In this document: in pieces, positions 36,559 through 44,409 of the stretch
Numbering within the stretch: the stretch's first letter is position 1
Layout: every line of letters starts with the position of its first letter
Assembly (NCBI RefSeq): GCF_038811545.1
Contig: NZ_CP133319.1
Location: 62,001 to 126,000 of the forward strand
Origin: Rhodoligotrophos sp. CJ14
GTDB taxonomy: Bacteria > Pseudomonadota > Alphaproteobacteria > Rhizobiales > Im1
DNA: 64,000 bases
Direction of reading: 5' to 3'
Position numbers and translations under genes: made by a program
Notes under the pieces: model-generated
Told to the model about the DNA's origin: nothing
Databases searched by the model: none
Seen by the model: only the letters and a program-made list of their open reading frames with translations

Positions 36559-38718
36559 TCAGGCGATGGCGGCATTCGGCTGCGCGAGGGCAGCACCTTG
36601 GGCCCCGATCACCGCCACCTCCCGGTTACCCTCGCCCAGCGGACCGATCGGCGCACCGACCCCGGCCGGCGTTTGCGAAAGTTGGAATGGCGGGCCGAGC
36701 AGGGGCCATCTGAGCCCATCCGCTTCGCGCCAGGCGATGATGCCGGCCGCGAAGGTCTCGGGATCATCCGCCACCTCGGCCACCGAGCGCACCGGGGCGG
36801 CCGGCACTCCCTGCGCGCGAAGGGCTGAGGCGAGCGCGTCACGGCTCAGCGCTGGCGCGTTCTCAACTTTAGCCACTGCGGCCGCCACGTCATCTGCGCT
36901 CGCGGCGATGGCCACATAGCCATCGGCGCCGGCAACCATCTCGAGCGGCTCTGATCGCTCGCCATTCCAGTTCGTCTGCGTCATCCAGACGGCGGCATCC
37001 TGCATCGCAAGGTCGATGGACTGCCCGAGGCCGGTGCGGTCGCGATAATCGAGCAGGGCGAGAATGGCGAACAGGGCAAAGAGCCCGCCGGTGATATCGC
37101 CCGCGGAAACGCCGAGCTTGGTGGGCACCCCTTGAACCCGGGTTAAATCCATAATCCCCGACATGGCCTGCACCACCGTGTCGAAAGCCGGCCGGCCCGG
37201 ATGGACGGACGAGGCGCCGAAGCCGGATATGCCGCAATAGACGAGCCGAGGATTGATCCGTTCGAGCTCGTCGGGTGCGAAGCCTAGGCGGGTGAGCGAT
37301 CCCGGCTTCATGTTCTCGACCAGCACATCGGCGCTTTCGATCAGGCGTCGGAAGATCTCCCGGTCCTCGCTTGCGCGCAGGTCGAGCGCCACGCTGCGCT
37401 TGCCGCTATTGCTCATGGCGAAGAAATAGCCGGTCCCGGCCTGATGCGGTGGCCAGGCGCGAGAGGCTTCACCGGTTGGCGGTTCGATCTTGATGACCTC
37501 CGCGCCCAGAGAGGCAAGCTGGCGGGCGGCCAGCGGCGCCGTCGTATATTGGCCAATCTCGATGACGCGCAGCCCGGCACAGGGCAGATCAGGGGCCGCC
37601 ATAGGGCTGAGATGTCGGCGCGGCGTAAGAGCTTCGATGAAATCCCGGTCCCCATCGGGTGCCGGAATCGCTGTCGGAGAACGGCCGGGCGTCCGCGAGG
37701 CTTTGAGCGGTGCGCCGGCGACCAGCGCATCTTTGCCCGATACCGGATCATGTAGCCTCACCGCCATGCGACGGTGAGCGATATTCTCATCCTGCTCGAG
37801 CTTGGCGATCTCGAGAATGGGGCCTGAGGCGATATCGCCCTTGTTGAGCCGTTCGACGCTGTCCTCGACCGAAATCGCGTCCATCCATTGATTGACCGCG
37901 GCGTCGACCTCATCGACGCGGGTAATGCGGTCCGCGAGCTTGACCAGAGGCCCTTCGCGGGCAAGCTCCGGCCGGCCCATCAGGTCGCACAGTTTCACCC
38001 AATGCTCGTCCTTTGCCGAACAGAGCAGAACCCAGCCATCGCGCGCCTTATAGGCATTCCAGGGTGCAGCCATCGGATGGCGATTGCCGGCCCGCTTGGT
38101 GGCCTTGCCGCCGTAATGCAGCGGCAGATAGGTCGCCAAGGCGTTGATGCCGCACGCATAGAGGCTCACATCCACCCGCTGCGCGGGACCATTCCTGCGG
38201 CGCACCCTGAGGGCTGCGAGCACCCCTGCGGCCGCATAAAGACCCGCGTGGAATTCGAGTGCCGCAACATCCGAAGCGGTGGGCGGCAATTCCGGCAGGC
38301 CGGTCACGTCGGCAACACCGGTGATCGCCTGCATCAGCTTCTCGCTCCAGCCCCGATGATCGGATGGCGCATCAGGACCAAACGCGGTGATGTCGCAGAC
38401 GATCTGACCCTCACGCAATCGCGCTCTCACCATCCGGCCTGCCGCGCTGTCGATATCCGAGGACAAGAGCACGATATCCGCAGCTGCAAGGGCGCGCGCC
38501 AAGAGCTCGTCATCCTCACCCCCTCCGCGCCAGAGGAGGCTGCGCTTGCCGGCAAAGAGTGTTGCGCGGCTGCGCCATTTATCCCGCTGCGGTGCATTGT
38601 CCGGCTCAACGACGATCACCTCGGCGCCCGCTTGCGCGAAGAGCAGGCCGCAGGCGGCGCAGGCACGCCGATCACCGATTTCGAGAACCACCAGATCGGC
38701 CAAGGCCGTATTGTCCAT
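36559..38718 (-). CDS. Tandem double-domain class III CoA transferase
   Basis: 719 residues, about twice a normal CaiB protein. Domain 1 covers about 1-380 (LVVLEIGDRRACAACGLLFA; LEFHAGLYAAAGVLAALRVR) and domain 2 about 385-719 (LRVIEIGQYTTAPLAARQLA; NSGKRSVALDL; VYCGISGFGAS). The nucleophile segment in domain 2 reads LAMQDAAVWM with Asp, but in domain 1 reads VSLYACGINA with no acid, so domain 1 may be structural. The fusion resembles a BbsEF-type heteromer joined in one chain, which is inference. Start 38718 has AGGGGATCC upstream; 38736 is an alternative. It is followed after 25 bp by the PrpF gene. Confidence 0.85.
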   Translation of the reverse strand: MDNTALADLVVLEIGDRRACAACGLLFAQAGAEVIVVEPDNAPQRDKWRSRATLFAGKRSLLWRGGGEDDELLARALAAADIVLLSSDIDSAAGRMVRARLREGQIVCDITAFGPDAPSDHRGWSEKLMQAITGVADVTGLPELPPTASDVAALEFHAGLYAAAGVLAALRVRRRNGPAQRVDVSLYACGINALATYLPLHYGGKATKRAGNRHPMAAPWNAYKARDGWVLLCSAKDEHWVKLCDLMGRPELAREGPLVKLADRITRVDEVDAAVNQWMDAISVEDSVERLNKGDIASGPILEIAKLEQDENIAHRRMAVRLHDPVSGKDALVAGAPLKASRTPGRSPTAIPAPDGDRDFIEALTPRRHLSPMAAPDLPCAGLRVIEIGQYTTAPLAARQLASLGAEVIKIEPPTGEASRAWPPHQAGTGYFFAMSNSGKRSVALDLRASEDREIFRRLIESADVLVENMKPGSLTRLGFAPDELERINPRLVYCGISGFGASSVHPGRPAFDTVVQAMSGIMDLTRVQGVPTKLGVSAGDITGGLFALFAILALLDYRDRTGLGQSIDLAMQDAAVWMTQTNWNGERSEPLEMVAGADGYVAIAASADDVAAAVAKVENAPALSRDALASALRAQGVPAAPVRSVAEVADDPETFAAGIIAWREADGLRWPLLGPPFQLSQTPAGVGAPIGPLGEGNREVAVIGAQGAALAQPNAAIA

Positions 38719-39017
38719 TCGGATCCCCTGTTTCATAGAATGGAACTGGGTTCAATTTTTATCCTAACAGGAGATTTCACCCGAAGTCCATCCTGGAAAT
38801 CGGTGCTGCTAAGACCAGGTCGGGCTGGGCTGGGCGTGCGCCAGGATTGCCGCCTGCACGGCGGGTAGGCGAGTTCATCAGCCGAGAAATGAAACCCGTC
38901 TGTAATTGCCACTGACATGAGCGGACGGCCTTGTCAGCCGCTGCGCCCGCAGCCTGCTCAGGGAATTACGAGATTAGAGGCAATACTTCGGGCCCTGAGT
39001 AGGCGGCCTGGAGCAGA
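38719..39017. promoter_or_regulatory. Upstream region of the double CoA transferase gene
   Basis: About 300 bp between two minus-strand genes with no supported reading frame. The right part (38780-39017) shows nothing I recognise. Near the CoA transferase start is the pseudo-palindrome TGGAACTGGGTTCA (38741-38754) beside an AT-rich stretch, similar to the element at 25541-25554 in front of the BadI-like operon. Confidence 0.4.
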
Positions 39018-39839
39018 TCAGCCCTGTTGGGCCCGCGAGCGCTCGGAGGTTGGCACCCAGATCCGGGCAACGCAGCTGGTGAAAAAGGCGAAATCTTCGG
39101 GATCAACGAGGATCTCACCTTTGATGCTCTGCTCGATCGCGCCAAGCCAGCGCGAGGCATCTTGCCAACCCTGGCGTTCGCTGCGGCTGAAAAGGCCGGG
39201 CCACAGGGGCTCCTCGGCAAGCGCATCTGCATCGCCATCGCTTGCCAGAAGCAGCACCCGGTCGCGCCCGCCATCGCACGCGCTGACCAACGAGCCCGCA
39301 TTGAACCGCTCGATGACGGGTGAGGACGCGATCATCGCAAAGGCTTCCGAGGTCAAGGCACCGCCAATGAGCTGGTCTCCGCGCCCGACAAATCCTCCAG
39401 CGGTCGCATCACCCTGCGACCCGCTCTGGTAAAGGCAGGCCATCGCGCAAGCCAAGTGTCGCGAGCGCACCGCGAGATCAACCACGAACGGCAGATCCGG
39501 GCAGTTCTCGGCGAGCAGCACCGCGCGGCCATGGCGTTTTGCGTCAGCGGCGAGCGCATCGACCAGCAGCGGCGCCATTTCGAGCAGGCTGCGGCCGCCT
39601 GCATCGATCCGCAATATTCCGGCACGCAGCTCGCTCACCCCGATGGCGGGCCGATCCCTGAGACCGATGCGGTCCTGAGCAAGACGAATCGCGCGCAACG
39701 CAAGCCCGGTCGCCGCTTGGCTTGCCGCCAGCGTATGAGCGCCCCGTTCAGCGCTCGAGAAGCGAAACCCGAGCCCGCGCAGCGCATGAACGCCGCTGCG
39801 CACGAGCTCGGCGTAAGAAACGGGAATAAGATCAGTCAT
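39018..39839 (-). CDS. Unrecognised 273-residue protein
   Basis: I do not recognise a catalytic family with confidence; it may belong to a DUF group (a DUF3726-like protein is possible). It appears soluble, with no signal peptide and no membrane segment. Notable stretches are VSYAELVRSGVHALRGLGF at the N-terminus, ERGAHTLAASQAATGLALRA (similar to the substrate-entry helices of malate/lactate-type dehydrogenases of the LDH2 fold, seen only weakly), and IWVPTSERSR at the end. It overlaps the 619-residue protein gene upstream by 4 bp, so the two are co-translated and probably work together behind the aldehyde dehydrogenase. Confidence 0.75.
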   Translation of the reverse strand: MTDLIPVSYAELVRSGVHALRGLGFRFSSAERGAHTLAASQAATGLALRAIRLAQDRIGLRDRPAIGVSELRAGILRIDAGGRSLLEMAPLLVDALAADAKRHGRAVLLAENCPDLPFVVDLAVRSRHLACAMACLYQSGSQGDATAGGFVGRGDQLIGGALTSEAFAMIASSPVIERFNAGSLVSACDGGRDRVLLLASDGDADALAEEPLWPGLFSRSERQGWQDASRWLGAIEQSIKGEILVDPEDFAFFTSCVARIWVPTSERSRAQQG

Positions 39840-41695
39840 TCTGCGGGCTCGCTCACCGGCTTGACCGGCATGAGCCAGTCGCGCATTTCCCCCTGGGCGA
39901 TCTCGGCCGGCGAGGGTGCCCCCTGCAAGAGCACGCCGCGCACCCAGGCGATGCTTCTGGGCGCCCCGCTCTCGAAGCCGAAGATGGACAGGAAAAACCG
40001 GATCACCTTGATCGGCAGGAAATCGCGATCAACGAGGTTGCCCCGGATTTCCCCATAAGGCTTGCCTGCCATGAACTGGATGCGCGAGACGATATAGGCA
40101 TCATCCGGATGAGCAAGCAGGTAGCGCGCCACCAGCTCGTCGTCCTCACGCTTCTCGAGATGCTGCGCAAGCAGCTGCACCGCCCCCACCACGTCAACGA
40201 AGGTCTCGAATTCCACCCCTGGGTCGATATGGCGTTCTCCCCGCCGCTGCTCTCCGGCCTCTTCCGAATGGTACCAGAAGTGCCAGCAGCGCTCAGGCGT
40301 GCTGCGGTCCACCCGCAGCACCCAGCCATAAGTCTTCGCCATTAGGCGGCGCAGCGCGCCAACGGTCATATGTGGATCGAGCCGGCGCGTCTGGCGCATG
40401 GCCGGAGAAACGAGCCGCCGCATCGGGCCGGTTGCCTCCGGATAGAGGTCGATCAGGAAGGCATGCAGTTGCTCGAGCCCGTCGCCGCCCAGACTATTCT
40501 CGGCGTGCTCGCACAAAATGGCCCAAGAAAGCCCTTCGGGTCCCTCGGACCAAACGTGCAGCTGCGAAAGCAGGCGCTCGAGATCATCGGCCAGCACCTC
40601 ATGGCTGGTGAGGCCATGGGTGGGGCCCGCCACTTCGCGGTAATAACGTATGGCGCGGGCAAGCCTGTCCTGCAGTTGCGGAAGCTTCGCGTGAACCGAG
40701 GATGAGGGGGCCGTTTTGGCGTAGGCGAGCGCGAGCTCACGGGTCAGGCACCAGACATTCACCCATTGCGGCCAGCGCACCAGGGCGCAGGTCATGCCAA
40801 GGCCGGATGAGTTGCCAACGCCGATATAGCGGCGCGAGCTTGGTGAAAGCCGAGCTGCGCGCGGCGATCTTGCGGCGGCGATGGCATCTACGAAATCGAG
40901 CCCGATCTCCCGCCACATGTAAACCAGGAACAGGTCCATGTGATAGGGCACCGCGAAAGGGTGATCATCCTCGATCCCGGCCCAGCTTGCAGCACCCGCC
41001 CGGCCATTCCCGTAAAAACCGGCATTCCGGATGACATAGCCGCCGCCTTGCGCAAGCTCGTCGAGATCGGGCTGCTCGCCGTGCTCGAGCCGCTCGACCG
41101 CATGCTCGAAAAACCGTTGGCTGCGATTGGCGGCGGTCCAGCCATAGGAGGCAGCATCGGTGCGCCCGCCCCAATGCGGAATGGCCATGGCCGCAAGTTC
41201 CCGGGCGATCAGCGCGTCATCCGCGCGATGGCGGGTGAGGGAGGCGATGAAGTCGGCCGTGCGATCCATGCGGCGGCCTGGCTTCTCCTCGCCATCCCAG
41301 CAGGCGCGGACGATCAGGGAAAAGCTATGCCTCCCCACCGTGAGATCATAGACCGCAAAGCCATTACCCTCCCGGTCGACCTCGATGTTACGGCAGCGGA
41401 TCTGCCAGCGCTCCTCGACCATCTTGTCGAGCAGCGTTCGCGAGAAGCTCAGCGAACAGGCTTTCATGGCGCTCAGTGCATCGGGCGTCATGATGGCATC
41501 GGGATCGCGCAGCCGCTCCCGCATGGCAGCGAGACGCTCGGCCCCGAAAATGGCGGTGAGGTCCGCGAGCATTTGCGGCTCGATCTCGATCATCTTTTGC
41601 CCGGTCAAGGCAGTCTCCATCTCGGGTGTGGGCACCGGCTTTCGGAAGGGATCATGCTCAGGCAAAGAAGTGGAGTGGGATGACCAATCAACCAA
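39836..41695 (-). CDS. Unrecognised 619-residue protein
   Basis: Large soluble protein with no signal peptide, membrane segment, nucleotide-binding loop or known catalytic motif that I can identify. Candidate conserved stretches are MAIPHWGGRTDAASYGWTAA near residue 190, YVIRNAGFYGNGRAGAASWA near 245, and RRYIGVGNSSGLGMTCALVR near 320 followed by WPQWVNVWC. The many Trp, His and Arg residues in the middle hint at a ligand-binding enzyme. The start is taken as TTG 41695, 7 bp after the aldehyde dehydrogenase stop; a later start is possible. It overlaps the 273-residue gene by 4 bp. Confidence 0.75.
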   Translation of the reverse strand: MVDWSSHSTSLPEHDPFRKPVPTPEMETALTGQKMIEIEPQMLADLTAIFGAERLAAMRERLRDPDAIMTPDALSAMKACSLSFSRTLLDKMVEERWQIRCRNIEVDREGNGFAVYDLTVGRHSFSLIVRACWDGEEKPGRRMDRTADFIASLTRHRADDALIARELAAMAIPHWGGRTDAASYGWTAANRSQRFFEHAVERLEHGEQPDLDELAQGGGYVIRNAGFYGNGRAGAASWAGIEDDHPFAVPYHMDLFLVYMWREIGLDFVDAIAAARSPRAARLSPSSRRYIGVGNSSGLGMTCALVRWPQWVNVWCLTRELALAYAKTAPSSSVHAKLPQLQDRLARAIRYYREVAGPTHGLTSHEVLADDLERLLSQLHVWSEGPEGLSWAILCEHAENSLGGDGLEQLHAFLIDLYPEATGPMRRLVSPAMRQTRRLDPHMTVGALRRLMAKTYGWVLRVDRSTPERCWHFWYHSEEAGEQRRGERHIDPGVEFETFVDVVGAVQLLAQHLEKREDDELVARYLLAHPDDAYIVSRIQFMAGKPYGEIRGNLVDRDFLPIKVIRFFLSIFGFESGAPRSIAWVRGVLLQGAPSPAEIAQGEMRDWLMPVKPVSEPAE

Positions 41696-41702
41696 TCCCG
41701 CT

Positions 41703-43226
41703 TTAGAGCGACAGCCGCGACGGCCGCCGCCTTACATTGACGGACTTGAGATAGGTATAGCTCTCGATCTCTTCGAGATTGCCCTCACGGCCAAAGCCGC
41801 TGAGCTTGATGCCACCGAAGGGCGATCCCAGCGCCCAGGAGACGGGTCCGTTGACCTCGATATAGCCCACATCGAGGTCGCGCTCGACCTGCTGAACCAT
41901 GTTGAGATCGTCCGTGATCACCGCTGCTGTCAGGCCGAGCGGCACGCCATTCGCGATCCCGATCATGCGGTCGTAATCCGACCATTCGATCATCGTGATG
42001 ATGGGACCGAAAATCTCCTCCTGTGCGATGCGCATCTCAGCTGTGGCATCCGTGAAGAGGGCAGGGGTGAGATAGAGCCCGCATTCGAATTCTGCGCCAC
42101 TCGGCTTCTCGCCACCCACGGCGAGCCGTGCACCGTCTCGCCGGCCGGACTCGAGATAGGCAAGACACCGGTCATAAAGCACCTTGAAGCTGATCGAGCC
42201 CATCTGTGCCGCGGGATCGAAGGGCGGCCGGACCCGCAATGCCTTGAGCCGCGCAACCAAGCGTTCTTCAAATGCTCGGCGCACGGCGGAATGCACCAGG
42301 ATGCGCGACGTCGACCCGCACGATGCCGCCTGCCAGCTGAAATTCATGCCCGCCATGGCCGTATCCGCCGCGAGATCGAGATCGGCGTCGGGAAAGACGA
42401 TCAGCGCGTTCTTGCCGCCGAGCTCCAGTGTCAGCGGCACCAGCCGCTCGGCAGCAGCGCGCATCACGGCACGGCCGGCATCCGTGCTCCCCACCAGCGA
42501 CAGGCGGTCTATGCCGGGATGATTGACCAGCGGAACTGCCACGCGCTCATTCGAGCCGGTGAGGATCGTCAGCACGCCGGGCGGAAAGACGTCCGCCACG
42601 AGCTCGCCGATGAGCAGGGCCGAGAGCGACGTATGCGGCGATGGCTTCATGATCAGCGCATTGCCGGCCAGCAGCGGTGCTGCAGCCGCCACGCCGAATC
42701 CATAGGCGGGATGATTGAAGGGCAGGAGGCGCGCGACCACGCCGAAAGGCTCACGCCGGGTATAATGCAGCCCGTCATCGAGCTGGGTGGCCTCGCCCTT
42801 CAGTTCATAGCCGATCGAGCAGAGATACTCGATGGCATCCGCGGCATAGACCGGGTCCGCGCGCATGCCGCTATAAATATTCCCGCTCTCCAGCGAATCG
42901 AGCGCCCCCAGAACCGGCGCGTGCTCGCGTAATATTGCGGCGAGTTTCAGCACTGCGGCCCGGCGCTCAGGATATGTCCGTTGCTTCCACTCCCGCTGCG
43001 CGGATTTCGCAGCCTTGACCGCGCGGTCGATATCCTCGCCGCTGGCATTGGGAATGCTGGTGAGGCGCTCACCCGAGGCAGGATTGAGCGTGTCGAGAGT
43101 GGCACCTTCCGAGGCCGTGCACGGGCGTCCATCGATCAGCATCCGAAACGGATGCGTCGCAATTTCGGCCAGCTCTTCCGAACTCGGCACATCGCCGCCG
43201 AAGGCGGCCGCTCCCGCTTTGATCAT
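41703..43226 (-). CDS. NAD(P)-dependent aldehyde dehydrogenase
   Basis: 507 residues. With the start at 43226 the catalytic pair falls at Glu268 (LELGGKN) and Cys303 (QAASCGSTSR), the usual spacing; ARLLPFNHPAYGFG and KPSPHTSLSA are the standard cofactor-site segments, and the end has SPFGGIKLSGFGREGNLEE. It oxidises an aldehyde to the acid; the betaine-aldehyde/aminoaldehyde-like branch is possible. Start 43226 follows GGGGTG; the frame remains open to 43328. It is the first gene of an operon with two unknown proteins. A TTGTATGACA-type element lies 40-50 bp upstream. Confidence 0.88.
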   Translation of the reverse strand: MIKAGAAAFGGDVPSSEELAEIATHPFRMLIDGRPCTASEGATLDTLNPASGERLTSIPNASGEDIDRAVKAAKSAQREWKQRTYPERRAAVLKLAAILREHAPVLGALDSLESGNIYSGMRADPVYAADAIEYLCSIGYELKGEATQLDDGLHYTRREPFGVVARLLPFNHPAYGFGVAAAAPLLAGNALIMKPSPHTSLSALLIGELVADVFPPGVLTILTGSNERVAVPLVNHPGIDRLSLVGSTDAGRAVMRAAAERLVPLTLELGGKNALIVFPDADLDLAADTAMAGMNFSWQAASCGSTSRILVHSAVRRAFEERLVARLKALRVRPPFDPAAQMGSISFKVLYDRCLAYLESGRRDGARLAVGGEKPSGAEFECGLYLTPALFTDATAEMRIAQEEIFGPIITMIEWSDYDRMIGIANGVPLGLTAAVITDDLNMVQQVERDLDVGYIEVNGPVSWALGSPFGGIKLSGFGREGNLEEIESYTYLKSVNVRRRPSRLSL

Positions 43227-43265
43227 GACACCCCGCAAAACCCGTTTGGAACCCCTTTTCGTATT

Positions 43266-43276
43266 ATGTATGACAA
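43266..43276 (+). promoter_or_regulatory. Candidate GntR operator, site A
   Basis: ATGTATGACAA, one mismatch from the shared TTGTATGACA(A/G) element, flanked by GTATT and AATAC arms (43261-43279). It lies in the 142-bp gap between the divergent aldehyde dehydrogenase (start 43226) and aldo/keto reductase (start 43369) genes. Confidence 0.6.
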
Positions 43277-43368
43277 TACGATGGTCTCGAATGGCTGTCG
43301 ATATGCTTGGCGCCTCTGCGACATCCACAACGCCTCCGTTCGTATCACTGCTTAGAAGGTAGCCCGCG

Positions 43369-44349
43369 ATGCACTATGTTCGCCTCGGCAATAGCAATCT
43401 TAAAATTTCCCGTCTTTCGCTGGGCACCATGTCCTTTGGCAGCCCCGAATGGCGCTCCTGGACCCTCGATCTTGACGCAGCCCGCGAACTCGTTCGCGTC
43501 GCGCTCGATGGCGGAATAAATCTGTTCGACACCTGCAATTTCTATTCGGTCGGCCGCAGTGAGGACATTCTTGGCACGCTGATTGAGGAATTCGGCGTGC
43601 GGGACGACGTGATCATCGCCACCAAGGCCGGCTATGCCATGCGGCCGGCGGCCACCGCCCGCGGTTTTTCCCGCAAGCATCTCTTCGAGCAGGTCGATGC
43701 TTCGCTGCGGCGCTTGAAGACCGACTATATCGATCTCTATCAGACCCATATCTGGGATCCGGCCACCAATCTCGAAGAGATGGTGACGGCTTTCGACGAT
43801 CTGGTGCGCAGCGGTAAGGTGCTCTATGTCGGTGCCACCGACATGCCGGCCTGGCAATTCGTCAAATGCGTGACCATGGCGAAGGAGCGTGGCCTCGCCA
43901 GTTTCGTTTCCATGCAGAACCACTACAATCTCGCCTGGCGCGAGGACGAGCGTGAGCTGATCCCCTTCTGCGCCGCCGAGGGCATCGGGCTGCTTCCATA
44001 CAGCCCCCATGCCCGCGGCCTGCTCTGCGGCCGCGCGCGCCGGACCGGCGCCACGCAGACCGAGCGCTACCGGACCGATGATTACGCCAAGGCTTGGTTC
44101 GGCCGGCCCGCGGACGAAGCCATGGCCGATCTGGTTGAGGAGATTGCCGGGGAACTCGGAATGCTGCCCTCCCAGGTCGCCCTGGCCTGGGTCCTGTCGA
44201 AGCCGGCTGTCCATTCCCCGATCATCGGCGCGACGCGGCTCGAACATGTGCGCGATGCTCTGGCCGCGATCGATCTCGTCCTGCCGGCAGAGGCGGTGCA
44301 GCGGCTGGAAGCTGCCTACGTGCTGCGTCCCGCAAGCGGCCACGGCTGA
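43369..44349 (+). CDS. Aldo/keto reductase
   Basis: 326-residue TIM-barrel NADPH oxidoreductase. The tetrad is visible: Asp in NLFDTCNFY, Tyr in the same segment, Lys in IATKAGYAM and His in YQTHIWD. The start MHYVRLGNSNLKISRLSLGT and the length fit the AKR11/12-like bacterial group. AGAAGGTAGC precedes the ATG. It is transcribed away from the aldehyde dehydrogenase across a region with operator site A, and ends at a strong hairpin. It could interconvert a pathway aldehyde or ketone and its alcohol. Confidence 0.88.
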   Translation: MHYVRLGNSNLKISRLSLGTMSFGSPEWRSWTLDLDAARELVRVALDGGINLFDTCNFYSVGRSEDILGTLIEEFGVRDDVIIATKAGYAMRPAATARGFSRKHLFEQVDASLRRLKTDYIDLYQTHIWDPATNLEEMVTAFDDLVRSGKVLYVGATDMPAWQFVKCVTMAKERGLASFVSMQNHYNLAWREDERELIPFCAAEGIGLLPYSPHARGLLCGRARRTGATQTERYRTDDYAKAWFGRPADEAMADLVEEIAGELGMLPSQVALAWVLSKPAVHSPIIGATRLEHVRDALAAIDLVLPAEAVQRLEAAYVLRPASGHG

Positions 44350-44355
44350 CACAAA

Positions 44356-44388
44356 AATGGCGAGGGGTGCTAAGCACCTCTCGCCATT
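44356..44388 (-). terminator. Rho-independent terminator between convergent genes
   Basis: A 15-bp stem with one G-U wobble (AATGGCGAGGGGTGC / GCACCTCTCGCCATT) closed by a TAA loop. On the minus strand the stem is followed by TTTTTGT, so it terminates the binding-protein transcript best. On the plus strand it lies 7 bp past the aldo/keto reductase stop and probably works both ways. Confidence 0.85.
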
Positions 44389-44409
44389 GCTCTAGGGTCT
44401 AGGAGCGTT

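Noticed and set aside
41385-42932. 515-codon plus-strand open frame opposite the aldehyde dehydrogenase
   Set aside because: Antisense shadow; the minus-strand product has intact catalytic Glu and Cys motifs.
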